From the NCBI GenBank assembly GCA_964460345.1, contig CAYWRO010000049.1:1-26434 (forward strand): a stretch of DNA of 26,434 nt, given 5' to 3'. A model generated the notes under the pieces. That model was given only the letters and a program-made list of their open reading frames with translations, had not been told where the DNA came from and searched no databases. Within the stretch, counting starts at the first letter, position 1. Every line of letters begins with the position of its first letter. The translations under genes and the position numbers were made by a program. Positions 1 through 6,701 of the stretch are shown piece by piece. The DNA is from CAYWRO01 sp964460345 (GTDB lineage Bacteria > Planctomycetota > Phycisphaerae > Phycisphaerales > UBA1924).

Positions 1-1
1 A

Positions 2-475
2 ACTCCCCCCTCCTCCTCCCCCCCACCGCCGCCCGGACCACAATCCTCCGGATGGCCCTCGGAGGGCGAGAGCCTGATCCACAACAGGCGTGAGGAGATC
101 GACCGGGCCGAGGAGGCGATCCTTGGCCTGCTGGATCAGCAGGGGTACCCGGCTTCCTCGCAGTTCGCCGTGCGGCTTGCGCTTGAGGAAGCCCTCAACA
201 ACGCCTTCGGACACGGCCATGCCCAGCTTCCGGATAAGCCCGTCCGGTTGGCGTACCGCATCACCCCGGGCGAGCTCACCCTGACGATCGAGGATCAGGG
301 GCCGGGCTTCGATCCCGGCTCCGTCGCTGATCCGACGCTTGATGAAAACCTGGAGAACATCTCCGGCCGCGGCATGCTGCTCATCCGGGCGTACATGACG
401 AGTGTGGCCTGGGAGGGGCGGGGGAATCGCATCCGGATGGTTTACCGCCGGCCGCGAGGGGCGGAAGCGCCCTGA
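2..475 (+). CDS. RsbW-like ATP-binding protein (HATPase_c, anti-sigma type), 5' partial
   Basis: Small GHKL-fold ATP-binding protein of the RsbW/SpoIIAB anti-sigma kinase type. These act in partner-switching stress or sporulation-like signalling, binding a sigma factor or anti-anti-sigma factor in the cytoplasm. The frame is open to the left edge, so the true start is outside the window or in the Pro/Ser-rich first 25 codons. The GTG at 170 lies inside the N-box helix and cannot be the start. Visible motifs are the N-box 'LALEEALNNAFGHGH', the G1 box 'IEDQGPGFDP' and the G2 box 'SGRGMLLIRAYM', in the correct order and spacing. The last residues of the frame are basic and unconserved. No STAS-domain partner or sigma gene is adjacent on the visible side, so whether it is a real anti-sigma factor is inferred from the family only. 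Confidence 0.85.
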   Translation, partial: TPPSSSPPPPPGPQSSGWPSEGESLIHNRREEIDRAEEAILGLLDQQGYPASSQFAVRLALEEALNNAFGHGHAQLPDKPVRLAYRITPGELTLTIEDQGPGFDPGSVADPTLDENLENISGRGMLLIRAYMTSVAWEGRGNRIRMVYRRPRGAEAP

Positions 476-519
476 GCCGCGGTGGCGAGACCCCGAAAGT
501 GGGCGAAGTGCCTAAGATC

Positions 520-536
520 TTTCGAACGGCGGAAGA
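520..536 (+). repeat. 17-nt direct repeat, copy 1 (upstream of Fe-S carrier gene)
   Basis: TTTCGAACGGCGGAAGA lies 70 nt before the start of the A-type Fe-S carrier gene. A copy with one mismatch (GGCGG to GACGG) lies in the next intergenic region, upstream of the ACT-domain gene. Shared position ahead of two consecutive genes suggests a common regulatory element, but only two copies are seen. Confidence 0.45.
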
Positions 537-606
537 TGCCCGCCGAGCCGGACGATAAGAGACAACCAGGGCCTCTGAACGGGGCCACCCAGAAGGGGGT
601 ACTTCC

Positions 607-936
607 ATGATCGCATTGACGGAAACCGCTGCTCGTGAGATTCAGAAGATTGTGGGCGAGCAGGAGCTCGACCCGGGCAAGATCCGCCTTCGCGTGGGCG
701 TGAAGGGGGGCGGGTGCTCGGGATTCAGCTACATTCTCGACCTGACCGAGAGCCAGAAGGAGCAGGACGAGAGCTTTGAGCAGCACGGCATCGTCGTGAT
801 CTGCGACCCGAAGAGCCTGCTCTACCTCAACGGCACCACGATCGACTTCAAGGACGAGATCATGGGCCGCGGCTTCGTCTTCCAGAATCCCAACGCGACG
901 ACGACTTGCGGGTGCGGGTCGAGCTTCTCCGCGTGA
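607..936 (+). CDS. A-type iron-sulfur cluster carrier (HesB/IscA/ErpA family)
   Basis: Cytoplasmic Fe-S carrier that receives clusters from a scaffold and hands them to apo-proteins. The 109-residue length is normal for the family. All three cluster-ligand cysteines are present: Cys37 in 'GGGCSGFSY' and Cys101/Cys103 in the C-terminal 'CGCGSSF' motif. The start is supported by a purine-rich AGAAGGGGG stretch about 6-12 nt upstream. No iscS, iscU or suf gene is next to it, so it looks like a stand-alone carrier. IscA, ErpA and SufA cannot be told apart from sequence alone, so no symbol is given. A 17-nt element upstream is repeated before the next gene. Confidence 0.95.
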   Translation: MIALTETAAREIQKIVGEQELDPGKIRLRVGVKGGGCSGFSYILDLTESQKEQDESFEQHGIVVICDPKSLLYLNGTTIDFKDEIMGRGFVFQNPNATTTCGCGSSFSA

Positions 937-952
937 CGGACGGCGGGGATTG

Positions 953-969
953 TTTCGAACGACGGAAGA
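953..969 (+). repeat. 17-nt direct repeat, copy 2 (upstream of ACT-domain gene)
   Basis: TTTCGAACGACGGAAGA matches the element at 520-536 at 16 of 17 positions. It lies 109 nt before the ACT-domain gene and just upstream of a candidate -35/-10 pair, where an activator or repressor site could be. Confidence 0.45.
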
Positions 970-986
970 CTTTGTCGCTGCTGGGG

Positions 987-1016
987 TTGCGTAAACAGGG
1001 GCCGCCCGGTTACACT
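987..1016 (+). promoter_or_regulatory. Candidate promoter for the ACT-domain gene
   Basis: TTGCGT and TACACT are separated by 18 bp. They match the sigma-70 consensus at 3/6 and 4/6 positions. Predicted transcript start is near 1023, giving a leader of about 55 nt. This is pattern matching only. Confidence 0.3.
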
Positions 1017-1078
1017 TACCGAGCGGGTGCGCGCCAGGGCGCGGGGGCCCGGGAGCGGGGGCTGGTCGGAGGGATTGG

Positions 1079-1561
1079 ATGAGCCAGGCAGCATCGCTGG
1101 AAACGACCCAGGGGTTCGGCGCCCCCAGCGTAACCCAGTTCAGTGTCTTCCTGGACAACCGAGTCGGCAAGCTGTACGAGCTGCTCTCCACGCTGCACCA
1201 CTCGACGGCCCAGCTCTGTGCCTTGAGCGTTCATGAGGCCAGCGATCACGCCGTCGTCCGGATCATTACAAACGACGCCACGGCGACGCGGCGGGTGCTG
1301 CGCGAGCACCGCTTGGCGTTCACGGAGATGGACCTGCTGGTGGTGGAGCTCGGGAAGGGCCACTCGCTGGAACAGCTTTGCCTGTACCTGCTCGGGGCTG
1401 AGATCAGTATCAGATTCGCCTATCCGTTGATGCTGCGTCCGAACGGCACGCCGACTTTGGCGTTGGCCGTGGACGACCTTACGCTGGCGGGGCAGATCCT
1501 GCGGCGCAAGGAGTTCAGGATTTACGGCGAGGCGGATCTGCCACGGAAGGAGGGCGCCTGA
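1079..1561 (+). CDS. Double ACT-domain protein (putative amino-acid sensor)
   Basis: A 160-residue protein made of two ACT-like beta-alpha-beta-beta-alpha-beta units and no attached enzyme. The first begins near residue 18 with 'VTQFSVFLDNRVGKLYELL', the classic ACT opening strand and the N/G-x-x-G-x-L ligand loop. The second, weaker unit begins near residue 90 and runs to the C-terminus. Free-standing tandem ACT proteins usually bind amino acids and regulate biosynthetic enzymes or transporters; the ligand here is unknown. It follows the Fe-S carrier after a 142-nt gap that holds its own candidate promoter, so co-transcription is uncertain. The start ATG is preceded by GGAGGGATTGG, a good ribosome-binding site. 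Confidence 0.8.
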   Translation: MSQAASLETTQGFGAPSVTQFSVFLDNRVGKLYELLSTLHHSTAQLCALSVHEASDHAVVRIITNDATATRRVLREHRLAFTEMDLLVVELGKGHSLEQLCLYLLGAEISIRFAYPLMLRPNGTPTLALAVDDLTLAGQILRRKEFRIYGEADLPRKEGA

Positions 1562-1610
1562 CGCCATCGGCGACGCGCCGCCGCAAAGCGCTTTCTTGGA
1601 AAACGAAAAC

Positions 1611-1638
1611 GGCCCGGTCAACTCGCGTTGGCCGGGCC
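1611..1638 (-). terminator. Intrinsic terminator between convergent genes
   Basis: An 11-bp stem (GGCCCGGTCAA / TTGGCCGGGCC, one G-T wobble) encloses a 6-nt loop. Read on the minus strand it is followed by GTTTTCGTTTTCC, so it mainly ends the large secreted-protein transcript. On the plus strand it also follows the ACT gene, but without a T-run. Confidence 0.75.
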
Positions 1639-1669
1639 ATCTCATTGCTGAGGAAGAGGAAGGCAGATC

Positions 1670-4087
1670 TCAGCAGCCGGCGAACCAGTCGTCCAGGTAG
1701 GCCAGCAGGTCGAAGACGTCGATGACGATGGGATCATCACCGGTCATCTCCGCGCCGGCCGCGCCGGCGAACCAGTCGTCGAGGTAGTTGAGCAGGTCGA
1801 AGACGTCGACGACTTCATTGCCATCGCGGTCAGCGGGGCAGGTCGCAGCGCCGCCGAGGCAGTAGCGGGCGAAGTTCGCCGCCCCCTCGCCGCCGGCCTT
1901 GTTGAACGTGCCGCCTACGAGAAGTTGGCCGTTGTGGACGTGGAGGGCAGCGACTTCCCCTGCATCTTCCCTGCCGATGCGCTCAATGCCACTGCTCAGC
2001 GGCGCCCACTCGCTGCCGTTCCACCTGGCGACGTTGTTGACGACCTGGCCGCCGGCGAGGGTGAAGAAGCCGCCCACGTACAGCTCGCCGCCGGCTTGCA
2101 TGAAACACGTGGCAAAGCCGGCGTTTCCGTCGACTCCTTCCAAGCCGGTCCCCATGGCGTGCCACGAGACGCCGTCCCAACGCGCGATGTTGCTCGCCGG
2201 GGTACCGGCGACATCGGTGAAAATGCCAGACACGATGAGGTCGCCGTCGTAGAGGCCGGCTCCGGTGAGAAACGCGTTGGGAAGATCGACGGGGAACGCG
2301 CTCCAGGCGGACCCGTCCCAGAGCGCCAGATTGCTGGTCGCAACGCCACCGGCGCTGGTGAAGCCGCCGACCGCGAGAAGCTGCCCTTGGTATGGCAACA
2401 ACTCCGCGACGGAGCCGGCACCGACGAACCCGTCGCTGAAGACGCGGCTGAGCCCTGTTCCGAGCGGCTCCCACGCGGATCCATTCCAGCGTGCGATGCT
2501 GTTAAACGGCGAGCCCTTGGATTGTGCGAACGCGCCGGCTGCGATGACTTCGCCGTCGTAAGACGCGAGCGAACTGACCGTGATTCCAGTGGGACCGATG
2601 CCGCCGCCGAGGTCGGACCACGTGGCGCCGTTCCACTTCGCCACATTGAGTACAGGTGCTCCATCGACCAGATCGAAGCGCCCCGCAACGTACAGGTCTG
2701 CGCCGACTTGCAACATCTTGGTAACCTGCACGGACCGGCCGTCATTCGCATCGAAGACTCCGATCGTCTGCGCTGCCATTCCGTCGCGCTCACGCAGCAC
2801 CGCCACCTTGCGTCCATCGGCCGTGGCGGTCTGGACGGCGCCGTGCTCTACAGCGATCGCGACGTCGTCCCCGTAGGCGGCCATCGCAGTCACGTCGCCA
2901 TGAGAAAGCCCCTGTTCACCGATGGTCTGCCACTGCGTTCCATCGAAGCGCAGGACGCCACCCGCGCGGTCGTCGTCGGCGTCTGCATAAATCTCGCCGA
3001 TGGCAACTAGTTCATTCCTGAAGGATGCAATCATTGAGGGAGATCCGTCGATCACCGGCAGATCTGACCACGCGGAACCATCCCACCGGTAGGCATTGGG
3101 GAAATCCAGCACTATCTGACCGGACACGGTGCGATGCCAAGGCGTGACGGCGACCAACTCAGGGCCGTGGGCGCGGACAGACGTGATCGGTGGTGCGGGG
3201 GAAGCCCAGCCAGTGTCCATCGCCTGCCAGGCCGCTCCATCCCAGCGAGCGATGTTGTCCGCGGCGGTGAGCCCGGCCTGGTCGAACTCGCCGGCGACGA
3301 CAAGTGATCCCCCGACAACGGCCATTGACTGAATCCGGCCGACCCCGCCATTGAGCCGCACGCCGTCCCCAACGTCGACCCACGCACCCCCATCCCATCG
3401 TGAAAGACCGCTCAATGATGTTGTGCCGGAACCGCTCATGTAGCCGCCCGCGTAAAGATCGCCGTTGTAGACGGCCAGCGCGAGCGGACTTCCACTGGTA
3501 AAGCCATCGCCAAATGCTTGCCACTGCGAGCCATCCCAGACCGCGATGCGGCTGGCAGCAGCAGCGCCGGCGACTTGGAAGAAGCCGCATGCGACAAGGT
3601 CGCCATTGAAGGAGGTCATTGCCGTAACTTCGCCCGTCGTGCCGGTACCTACAGACTCCCACGCTGTGCCGTTCCAGCGCGCGATGTTGTCCAGCAGCGT
3701 GGCGCCGGAGAAGTAGAACTCGCCTGCGGCGTACAGGTCGCCGTTGTGCACGTGGAGCGATGAAACGAGAGGAGGATCGCCGTCGAAACCCGATAGCCCG
3801 TCTCCCATTGGCTGCCACTCGGTACCGTCCCACGAAGCCACACCGTCGGCCAGACGGCCACCGACGGAGGAGAACGGACCAGCGATGACCAGGCGCGACG
3901 GCAGTGGCCCTGCACCGTCCGGATCCCACTCTGCGGCAGCGGTTGGATAGTCGCCGTGCACACCGGCTCCTGTCGGTCTGTCGGCCGGGAGCCAGCCGGG
4001 CAAGTCGCACTGTGCTGATGCGCTGCCGGTGAGGAGTGCGGCGCACGCTCCGGCCACTCCGATTGAGATTCGCGATGGTGTGCTCAT
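1670..4087 (-). CDS. Secreted 13-repeat propeller-like protein with C-terminal GC-type dockerin-like tail
   Basis: An 805-residue exported protein. It has a signal peptide (residues 1-25, ending 'GSASAQC') and then about thirteen repeats of 45-60 residues. Each opens with '(I/V)ARW(D/N)G..W..(L/M)G.G' and contains 'G(D/E)L(Y/V)(A/V)GG.F..AGG...N'. Aromatic-Gly repeats of this spacing are typical of beta-propeller blades, so one or two propellers are likely. Repeat 8 is degenerate ('VAVLRERDGMAAQTIG'). The C-terminus has a Cys-Pro-Ala-Asp-x-Asp calcium-loop-like motif and two 'DVFDLL.YLDDWFAG' segments, and ends in Gly-Cys. This resembles the GC-type dockerin tails of Phycisphaerae secreted proteins and is probably a sorting or anchoring signal. 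A GGAGG site 9-10 nt before the ATG supports the start. Catalysis is not indicated; adhesion or surface display is inferred. Confidence 0.85.
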   Translation of the reverse strand: MSTPSRISIGVAGACAALLTGSASAQCDLPGWLPADRPTGAGVHGDYPTAAAEWDPDGAGPLPSRLVIAGPFSSVGGRLADGVASWDGTEWQPMGDGLSGFDGDPPLVSSLHVHNGDLYAAGEFYFSGATLLDNIARWNGTAWESVGTGTTGEVTAMTSFNGDLVACGFFQVAGAAAASRIAVWDGSQWQAFGDGFTSGSPLALAVYNGDLYAGGYMSGSGTTSLSGLSRWDGGAWVDVGDGVRLNGGVGRIQSMAVVGGSLVVAGEFDQAGLTAADNIARWDGAAWQAMDTGWASPAPPITSVRAHGPELVAVTPWHRTVSGQIVLDFPNAYRWDGSAWSDLPVIDGSPSMIASFRNELVAIGEIYADADDDRAGGVLRFDGTQWQTIGEQGLSHGDVTAMAAYGDDVAIAVEHGAVQTATADGRKVAVLRERDGMAAQTIGVFDANDGRSVQVTKMLQVGADLYVAGRFDLVDGAPVLNVAKWNGATWSDLGGGIGPTGITVSSLASYDGEVIAAGAFAQSKGSPFNSIARWNGSAWEPLGTGLSRVFSDGFVGAGSVAELLPYQGQLLAVGGFTSAGGVATSNLALWDGSAWSAFPVDLPNAFLTGAGLYDGDLIVSGIFTDVAGTPASNIARWDGVSWHAMGTGLEGVDGNAGFATCFMQAGGELYVGGFFTLAGGQVVNNVARWNGSEWAPLSSGIERIGREDAGEVAALHVHNGQLLVGGTFNKAGGEGAANFARYCLGGAATCPADRDGNEVVDVFDLLNYLDDWFAGAAGAEMTGDDPIVIDVFDLLAYLDDWFAGC

Positions 4088-4192
4088 GCCGATGGCCTCC
4101 AGTTGTGGGTTGATTGCATGTGACGCCCCGACAGCACCTCGCTCCCGGGCGGTTCAGGGCAAAGTACAACCGTCTCGTTGATTTCGCAAGAC

Positions 4193-4206
4193 TTTTCGCG
4201 CGAAAA
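4193..4206. promoter_or_regulatory. Perfect 14-bp palindrome, candidate operator
   Basis: TTTTCGCGCGAAAA is a perfect palindrome in the 201-bp divergent region between the secreted repeat protein and the uncharacterised plus-strand gene. It lies directly upstream of a candidate promoter for the plus-strand gene, in an AT-rich patch unlike the rest of the window. Confidence 0.4.
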
Positions 4207-4210
4207 TTTC

Positions 4211-4239
4211 TTGCTTTCGTCGAAGGGGCCGACTATTCT
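4211..4239 (+). promoter_or_regulatory. Candidate promoter for the uncharacterised 421-residue protein
   Basis: TTGCTT and TATTCT are spaced by 17 bp, with predicted initiation near 4246, about 43 nt before the ATG. It adjoins the 14-bp palindrome on its upstream side. Consensus matches are 3/6 and 4/6. Confidence 0.35.
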
Positions 4240-4288
4240 GGCCAAGATTCACCTCAGTCGCTTTTAGCTGATCGGGCATTGTCAGGGC

Positions 4289-5554
4289 ATGAGCACCTCG
4301 GAGAGACAGATCGACCACGCACGAGGCGGAGTCGGGGCGGCCGCGGCGTCCAGCCAGGCGTCGAGGGCGAGCGCCTTCGAGGCGCAGGCGGGCGCCATTC
4401 TGGCGCGACTGCAATCAGCCGTAGCGCGACTGCTCGGAGCTGGACAGACGAGGGTCGATCGCCCGACTGATCTTCAGCGCGCCCTTGCAGTGCGAGCGCC
4501 GCTGGCGTGGCAGGTGTACCGCTGGGGGACCGCCGGAGATCCCTTTGCCACGGTGACGTTCATCCCGAAGGCGGAAGCGACCGCCAAGGTGCTAGCGGCG
4601 GCAGCCGATGCGGGTTTCGACGCGGGCGTGATTGCAGAGGTGGAGACGGCCTACGCCGCGTTCACAGCGTTCGTCGAGCACCATGCGGACGACCGTGGGG
4701 CCTTTGATGCGATGATCGCCGCGCTGGGTCACGGATCGACGCCGCAGATCGAGATGAAGCACCGGCGGGCGGCCTACCGGGCCAACACGCAGATCTGGGG
4801 AGTCTCGACGCGCACGATCTACGGCGCCTGCATTTATCAATCAAGCGACGGCGGCGGCGTGGACGAATCGGTCGTGCTGAAGGGGCTGGTGGAACTGCGG
4901 GCGCTGCGCGCCATGGCTTCGATCCCGTTAACGAAGCGCTACATGCGGGTCACGCAGCACGGCACCGTCATGGAACCGTCGACGGAGTTCATGATATTCG
5001 AGGACTTCTGCTCAGACATGGGCGAGGGCGTCCGATCCGTGCGCTATGAGAATGAGATTCATGACACTCTCCACCTTCGCGGCATCGGCAGCACGTCGCG
5101 AACGACGGTCTTCGTGGGTGCGGGCGTGCGCGACCTGCCGATCCCGGAGGACGGGCTGGGGGTTGGATGCACGATCGCGCTGCCGTGCGAAGACGTGATT
5201 CTGGATCTGGCGATCCCCGAGCGGCTCGCGCCGGAATCCGAGCCACGCGTATTCACGACAGGCGTCATCAACGATCCCATGGCGGCCGTCCAGCGCACGG
5301 ACGATGACGCGTGGCGGATGCCGGGGCGCGAGACCGGACGATGCATGGGGACTGCGTTCGAGGCGATGCGCTGCCCCGAGGTTCCCAACTGCCCGGAGCT
5401 GCTTCGGGCGGCGATCCGGCGGATGGGGTGGGAGGAATCGGCCTACAAGCTCTTCCGCGCCCGCATCCGCTATCCCGTGCTCCACACGCACGCCACGCTC
5501 CAGGCGGCGGTCCCCTTCAATGCGTCGCCGAATCAAACTGCCGCACGACGATAA
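4289..5554 (+). CDS. Uncharacterised 421-residue protein with HTH-like N-terminal segment
   Basis: I do not recognise this family. The product is soluble, with no signal peptide or membrane segment. After a low-complexity Ala/Ser-rich start, residues 50-75 ('TDLQRALAVRAPLAWQVYRW') look like a helix-turn-helix, and residues 80-150 are Ala-rich helices. The remaining part is mixed alpha/beta with a dense conserved-looking block 'MKHRRAAYRANTQIWGVST' near 152-170. Cysteines are scattered, without a metal-site spacing. Codon use is high in G/C at third positions throughout, so the frame is genuinely coding. The gene is divergent from the secreted repeat protein and convergent with trxB, hence probably monocistronic. 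The ATG has only a weak CAGGG ribosome-binding site. A DNA-binding regulator is one possibility, with low certainty. Confidence 0.75.
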   Translation: MSTSERQIDHARGGVGAAAASSQASRASAFEAQAGAILARLQSAVARLLGAGQTRVDRPTDLQRALAVRAPLAWQVYRWGTAGDPFATVTFIPKAEATAKVLAAAADAGFDAGVIAEVETAYAAFTAFVEHHADDRGAFDAMIAALGHGSTPQIEMKHRRAAYRANTQIWGVSTRTIYGACIYQSSDGGGVDESVVLKGLVELRALRAMASIPLTKRYMRVTQHGTVMEPSTEFMIFEDFCSDMGEGVRSVRYENEIHDTLHLRGIGSTSRTTVFVGAGVRDLPIPEDGLGVGCTIALPCEDVILDLAIPERLAPESEPRVFTTGVINDPMAAVQRTDDDAWRMPGRETGRCMGTAFEAMRCPEVPNCPELLRAAIRRMGWEESAYKLFRARIRYPVLHTHATLQAAVPFNASPNQTAARR

Positions 5555-5589
5555 CAGCCGGTGGTGCGCGTGCAGGAACGGCTGCCCAC

Positions 5590-6600
5590 TTACGCCAGCC
5601 CCCGTGCCCCGAGCCAGCGCTCTGCATCCAGCGCCGCCTGGCAGCCCATGCCGGCGGCGGTGACCGCCTGGCGATAGTGGGCGTCGGCGACGTCGCCGGC
5701 CGCGAACACGCCCGGGATGTTCGTATCGCTCGAGCGCGTGCGAAGCACGATGTAGCCCTTGTCGTCCGTTTCGATGCCGGAGCCGGCGAGGAACTTTGTC
5801 GCCGGGGTGTGACCGATGGCCATGAAGAGGCCCTTGAGGGCCATCTCGCTGCGTTCGCCCGTCTTGGTATCTTCCAGGACGACGCCGCTGATCTTCTCGT
5901 TGCCCTGGGCGTCGGACTCACTGAGGACGTCGACGACGACCTTGTTCCAGATGATGTGGGCGTTGGGCTTGGAGCGGTAGCGGTCCTGCATGATCTTGCT
6001 GGCGCGCAGTTCATCGCGCCGGTGGATCACGTAGACCTCCTTGGCGAACTTGGTGAGGTAGGTCGCCTCTTCCATGGCCGTGTCGCCGCCGCCGACGACG
6101 CCGAGGACCTGATCGCGGAACATGGGCAGCGCGCCATCGCAGACGGCGCAGGCGGAGACGCCGCCGCCGGTTCGAGCCAGGCGCTGTTCGTTCTCCAAAT
6201 TGAGCCAGTTGGCGGTGGCGCCCGTGGCGACAATCACGGCGTGCGCGCGCACGGCGCGCGTGTTGCCGCTGGAATCCTTCGCAGTGAGCGTGAAGGGCTG
6301 TGTCGAGAAATCGCACGAGACGATGTCGTCGCCGATCACCTTCGTTCCGAAGCGCTCCGCCTGCTGCTGGAAGCGGGCCATCATCTCCGGGCCGCCGATC
6401 GCCTCCGGAAAGCCGGGGTAGTTCTCGACATCCGTGGTGAGCATGAGCTGCCCGCCGGGCAGCACGATGCCGGGGTCCTGCTTGGGGATGCCCGCAAACA
6501 CGACCGGGTCGAGGTTGGCGCGGGCGGCGTAAATCGCGGCCGTCCAGCCCGCGGGGCCGGAACCGATGATGACAAGTCGATGGATGGTGTCGTCAGCCAT
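5590..6600 (-). CDS. trxB: Thioredoxin reductase (NADPH)
   Basis: Cytoplasmic flavoenzyme that passes electrons from NADPH through FAD and a redox disulfide to thioredoxin. Its 336 residues fit the low-molecular-weight bacterial type. FAD-binding 'IIGSGPAG' is at 11-18, the redox-active CAVC at 151-154, the NADPH loop 'GVVGGGDTA' at 167-175, 'HRRDELRA' at 193-200 (the Arg pair that reads the NADPH phosphate), and the C-terminal FAD motif 'GVFAAGDVAD' near 297-306. All catalytic residues are present. The start ATG follows an AAAGAG ribosome-binding site. It lies 101 nt downstream of the secreted 545-residue protein on the same strand and could be co-transcribed with it, although no functional link is evident. 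No thioredoxin gene is in the window. Confidence 0.97.
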   Translation of the reverse strand: MADDTIHRLVIIGSGPAGWTAAIYAARANLDPVVFAGIPKQDPGIVLPGGQLMLTTDVENYPGFPEAIGGPEMMARFQQQAERFGTKVIGDDIVSCDFSTQPFTLTAKDSSGNTRAVRAHAVIVATGATANWLNLENEQRLARTGGGVSACAVCDGALPMFRDQVLGVVGGGDTAMEEATYLTKFAKEVYVIHRRDELRASKIMQDRYRSKPNAHIIWNKVVVDVLSESDAQGNEKISGVVLEDTKTGERSEMALKGLFMAIGHTPATKFLAGSGIETDDKGYIVLRTRSSDTNIPGVFAAGDVADAHYRQAVTAAGMGCQAALDAERWLGARGLA

Positions 6601-6701
6601 GCGTTCTCTTTAGATGCAGCCGGGCAGGAAACGTCTCCCGCCGGGCGGTGAAGGGTCCCGGAGGCATGAAGCCGAAGCGGCGAAGAATTGTTCCCCGCGC
6701 A

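Noticed and set aside
1925..3010. Plus-strand open frame (361 codons) opposite the secreted repeat protein
   Set aside because: Its apparent repeats are the reverse complement of the propeller-like repeats.
5555..5584. CAGCCG / CGGCTG inverted repeat between convergent genes
   Set aside because: A 6-bp stem with an 18-nt loop and no T-run is too weak to call a terminator.
5311..6651. Plus-strand open frame (446 codons) opposite trxB
   Set aside because: trxB has all catalytic motifs; the opposing frame has none and is typical antisense sequence.
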